Assembly (NCBI RefSeq): GCF_018991925.1
Contig: NW_024753943.1
Coordinates: forward strand, 240,001 to 304,000
Direction: 5' to 3'
Source of the DNA: Homarus americanus
Lineage: Eukaryota > Arthropoda > Malacostraca > Decapoda > Nephropidae
Length of the DNA: 64,000 nucleotides
Each line of letters starts with the position of its first letter. Positions within the stretch are counted from its first letter, which is position 1. A model generated the notes under the pieces. It had not been told where the DNA came from. It saw only the letters and a program-made list of their open reading frames with translations, and did no database searches. The position numbers and the translations under genes are program-made. Below are positions 60,716 to 64,000 of the stretch, piece after piece.

Positions 60716-61426
60716 AACACCACATAATATAACATTTGTAAATTGTTATATTATGTTTATGTTGTCATATAATATTTGTTACTTATGTTATGTTTTGTAT
60801 ATTATGTTTGGGTTAGGTGGTTAACCTAGAGGTGGGAGGGGCCTAATGTTAGGGTAAACACTCAGCGTAAATTCGAAACCGGTTTATTGTTTACTCGCTT
60901 AAATGGACCAGAGAGACGTATGTTTTTCACAATCATTGTTCACGAAAAAAATAGTTTAAGTGGTATAAACGTAAAACAAAAAACAAAACAATAATTTACT
61001 AATAAACCAAATAAACCAAATAATAAAACCAGTAAAAGAAAAATACTGGAAATAATAAAACTAATAAAAATACTATAATATAAAATAATAAACCCTATAC
61101 ATCTATTGTTCTCTAATGGCGGGAAGTGGTGGGGGTATAGAGGGACTTGATACAGGCTGATTATAATGGAAGCTGAAGGGCTATGGTGATGAGAGAGAGA
61201 GAGGAGGAGAAGGAAGGCGAGGAAGAGGAGGAGAACGATAATAAGGATAAAACAGACAAGACTCAGTAATGAAGGAGGACCACACCTCTGAAATGTAAAC
61301 AAAAAGACGTAGATGATAATGATGGTGATATCTAATAGTGACGAATGCATCGAACACCTTCATTTTGATAACGAATAAAGAATGAAAAATCTTTTATACA
61401 TGTAAATTGCTATTCACCACTTTCTC

Positions 61427-61427
<1 letters not shown>

Positions 61428-61457
<30 letters not shown>
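61428..61457. repeat. (GT)n microsatellite
   Basis: About 14 GT units. Confidence 0.98.
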
Positions 61458-61459
<2 letters not shown>

Positions 61460-62587
61460 ACTCCCCGTTTCAATTTCCTCACTCATAAATTATCCAATTA
61501 TTTCCCTATATCTCCCCTTTACCATAATATCCTACTCCTTTATTCTCCATCTATCCAATTTCTCTCATTTCTTACCGAGATTAATTACAAGTATATAACT
61601 AAATATCCCTTTCCAAAACGAATATACAAAGAATATCTCTATGAAAATGAAAACACAGAATATTCCTTTGAAAATGAATATACAAAGAGTTTCCACGTAT
61701 ATTCCTGAGGGTATACGAGCTTACACGGACCTTAGGAAGCTCGTAAGAGTGACACACGGCGCGGGTATGAATGGTTACGGTTTTCCAATCGTAATATTGT
61801 CCCAAAATTGCCGCTACTTCCGGAAATCGGCTCAGCGTGCACCGTCGTGGTTTTCATGGGTTCAGCTGAAGGTATGTGTGCACTTTTCCTCACGTGCACT
61901 GAGGACTTTCATCGTTTCTTAGGCATGTGCAGTGCAGTTTTAGCTATTCCTGTGTTTGGTGTGTATCCTAGCCATTTCATGTTTTCTATTCACGATTCAC
62001 CTGTTTTTTCTGCTCATATTATCACGATACACCTTCAAGGTTTTCATACGCTCAATGTGTTCTTCTCCAAATCTCATTTTCTGTGCACTTGTATTTGTTC
62101 ACTGTCCACGTTACTAGTCAATTCACTAACCGGTATGTAGCCCAGATCTCCGTTACGCACTGTTGGCAAGTTCTGGACACGCACAGGCTTCTGAATGTAC
62201 GTACCCGAACATGTCACAATGAAATCTGTTATAAAAGCACCGAAGAAATTTAGCTCTCATAGTTTTTCTCTTGTGGCTTAGTTAACTTAAGGCTGTGTGA
62301 CCTCTAGTGAACAACCATCTTAGAATGTGGAAGAACTTCATATAAGCCCTATTAGTTTATTAGCAAGATTCACTCACTCTCTCACAATGATCCCAAAAAT
62401 TCAGTTCGCTGTCAACTTAAACACCTTTTCACATTTGGTTTCAGTTAATGATGAGTTTTCGTCAGGTTGGGACATGGGATACGTTTGCTTGCTCTTGTGC
62501 CGACCAGTGTGTCTTCTTGAACTTCGTAACGTTGAATCTCAGCCGCCATTCCTTGCTTACTTCTTCCTGTTTTATAGATGAATTATT

Positions 62588-62613
62588 ACATCTATCTATC
62601 TATCTATCTATCT
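62588..62613. repeat. (ATCT)n microsatellite
   Basis: Six TCTA tetranucleotides. Confidence 0.95.
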
Positions 62614-62768
62614 ATTCTATAGTTTTCCCGCTCCTGTCCATCTATACTAGTTCCAAGTGCCAACCAAATCTTGCCTAGTATTGGTTGGTTGACTCGTGTC
62701 GTCTGCTTTCACGAACATAACCAAGGATCAGCTGTTCTAAGTTAATGGCCTTTTCCCAAGAGCAAAGG

Positions 62769-62772
<4 letters not shown>

Positions 62773-62858
<86 letters not shown>
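62773..62858. repeat. (GA)n microsatellite, about 85 bp
   Basis: Uninterrupted GA dinucleotides. Confidence 0.98.
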
Positions 62859-62861
<3 letters not shown>

Positions 62862-63709
62862 GTTAATTTTTCGTGGGGTGACTATAATGTTTTTGCATGG
62901 TCTCTCTCTCTCGATGTTTAAAAAATCTTTTATACACAAACTTCGGTTTTTTTTATAACCTATGCATTCAGTGCGATTATTTTATACCCTGAGCACGTAA
63001 ATACAAAATAAATGCTTAAAACATTTTCACTTCGCATCATATATCCCACACACAAGACACGACCATGGACACAAGAGCATAATTCACGAGACATTTAAAT
63101 TCTCTTACACTCGGCTATAGAAGAACTTGCTTAAAAAGAACAGGCACAATTTAACAAACTTTGGACCATATCTCGTGACATTTGGAAACAGTTACCCCTT
63201 CACCGGGAGTTTGATGTCAGTTTCGTTTTCTATGGACAAAAAAATATGTTGATATGCTGGCAAGGGTGAGGATTTTCCCTGAATTTCATACATTAGAATT
63301 TTGGAATTATGTTTACATCTCTGTTGACGGAATCATAACACTTGTGACTGTCTGTTTTAATACTCTATACATGTTTTATCTGCCATTATAGCTTTAACCT
63401 TTGTTGTGTAAAAAAAAAAAAAAAACTACGCTGTATATTTTCGGTGAAACTAAAGAAGAAATATTTATTAAGATTAAAAATAAGTTTATTAAAGTTTTGA
63501 TCACGTATGAGGTTAAGTGGGGCCAGGAGAACATGTTAATAAAACAGACAAAGCAATACACAGGGAGACTTCACCTCGGTATCCTTAGGTACCGTCAAGA
63601 AAAAAACAAAACAGATACATCGTCCAAGACTCGGTACTTGATCAAAAAGTCTTTACCGAGATTCAGAAGATAACATTGGAACACAGTACTCAGGTGTAGG
63701 TAATAATAA

Positions 63710-63710
63710 T

Positions 63711-63741
<31 letters not shown>

Positions 63742-63870
63742 TTCGGTTATTTTGGTTTGGTTTGATGAGCTAGGTATGAGTAGTTTAGGTTAGGATGGTT
63801 AGATTAGGTGTGGTCAGTTTGGTTAGGATAGTTAGGCTAAGCTACTTTGGTTAGGTTAGCTATAGGTTAC
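63710..63870. repeat. Poly(A) run followed by degenerate TTAGG-like sequence
   Basis: About 27 A residues, then imperfect GGTTAGGATGGTTAG / TTTGGTTAGG motifs to 63870, an eroded telomere-like or GGTTA-type repeat. Confidence 0.7.
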
Positions 63871-64000
63871 TCATTAGATTATTTCCCGTAATCTGCGTTA
63901 AAATTATAAATTCATGTGCCACAATCAACCACAGCCTGGCTTTCGCTCTTCCTTTAGTCTCATACCAAGGAAAGGACACAGTGAACTAAACTGGAGCCAC

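Larger units (their letters stand above)
56485..64000. other. No gene recognised between the LINE remnant and the window end
   Basis: AT-rich DNA with CCATC-rich (57380-57960), GT, ACC, GA and ATCT repeats. If MAN2A extends upstream, its 5' intron spans this region. A hydrophobic minus-strand frame (58593-58780) ends near a GTAAGA donor, and a 50-codon minus-strand frame (62128-62260) has protein-like composition. Neither matches the expected mannosidase stem. Confidence 0.5.

Overview
This is an anonymous stretch of an AT-rich arthropod nuclear genome, most likely from a decapod crustacean. It shows GT-AG introns, very abundant microsatellites and minisatellites, interstitial arthropod-type TTAGG telomere repeats, and many degraded transposons (pogo/Tigger-like, CR1-like, RNase H-bearing LINEs, palindromic MITEs, a tRNA-derived SINE). 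The species assignment is inference from repeat character and from the protein; nothing in the sequence proves it.

One protein-coding gene is clear. It is on the minus strand and is split across five exons between 53297 and 34684: a Golgi class II alpha-mannosidase (GH38 family, MAN2A / alpha-Man-II). Exon phases agree at all four junctions (2, 1, 0, 0), all splice sites are GT-AG, and the joined 1007 residues carry the zinc and catalytic motifs HNDPGW, VDPFGHG, GDDFRYD and QHHDAITGT. The N-terminal exons (cytoplasmic tail, membrane anchor, stem) are not visible and probably lie beyond 64000, so the gene is 5'-partial here. One exon is unusually large (2253 nt) and encodes about three quarters of what is present.

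Layout: 1-34 kb has no confidently recognised gene. It is a mosaic of tandem repeats (844-2640, 4284-4472, 5577-5945, 8525-8850, 11465-12900, 20558-20760, 25205-27125, 32665-33000), small MITEs, a CR1-like RT remnant (28195-28447), an RNase H LINE remnant (31462-32219) and a few weak exon-like candidates, the best being a CpG-rich ATG exon at 20142-20210. 33.6-54 kb is the mannosidase gene, whose introns hold three pogo/Tigger-like elements with different terminal repeats, two CR1-like 3' ends, a recent 340/360-bp tandem duplication and several MITEs. 54-64 kb contains a fused gag-like/endonuclease LINE remnant (54990-56480) and simple repeats, with no recognised exon.

Most long open frames in this window are low-complexity translations of purine/pyrimidine or triplet repeats and are not reported as genes. 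No bacterial-type system, CRISPR array or rRNA gene was seen. The most noteworthy items are the mannosidase gene structure, a PCNA-binding-type (PIP) motif retained in the Tigger-like remnant, a four-member palindromic MITE family, and a 51-bp tandem array whose units each carry an ATG in strong initiation context followed by the same 10-codon mini-ORF.
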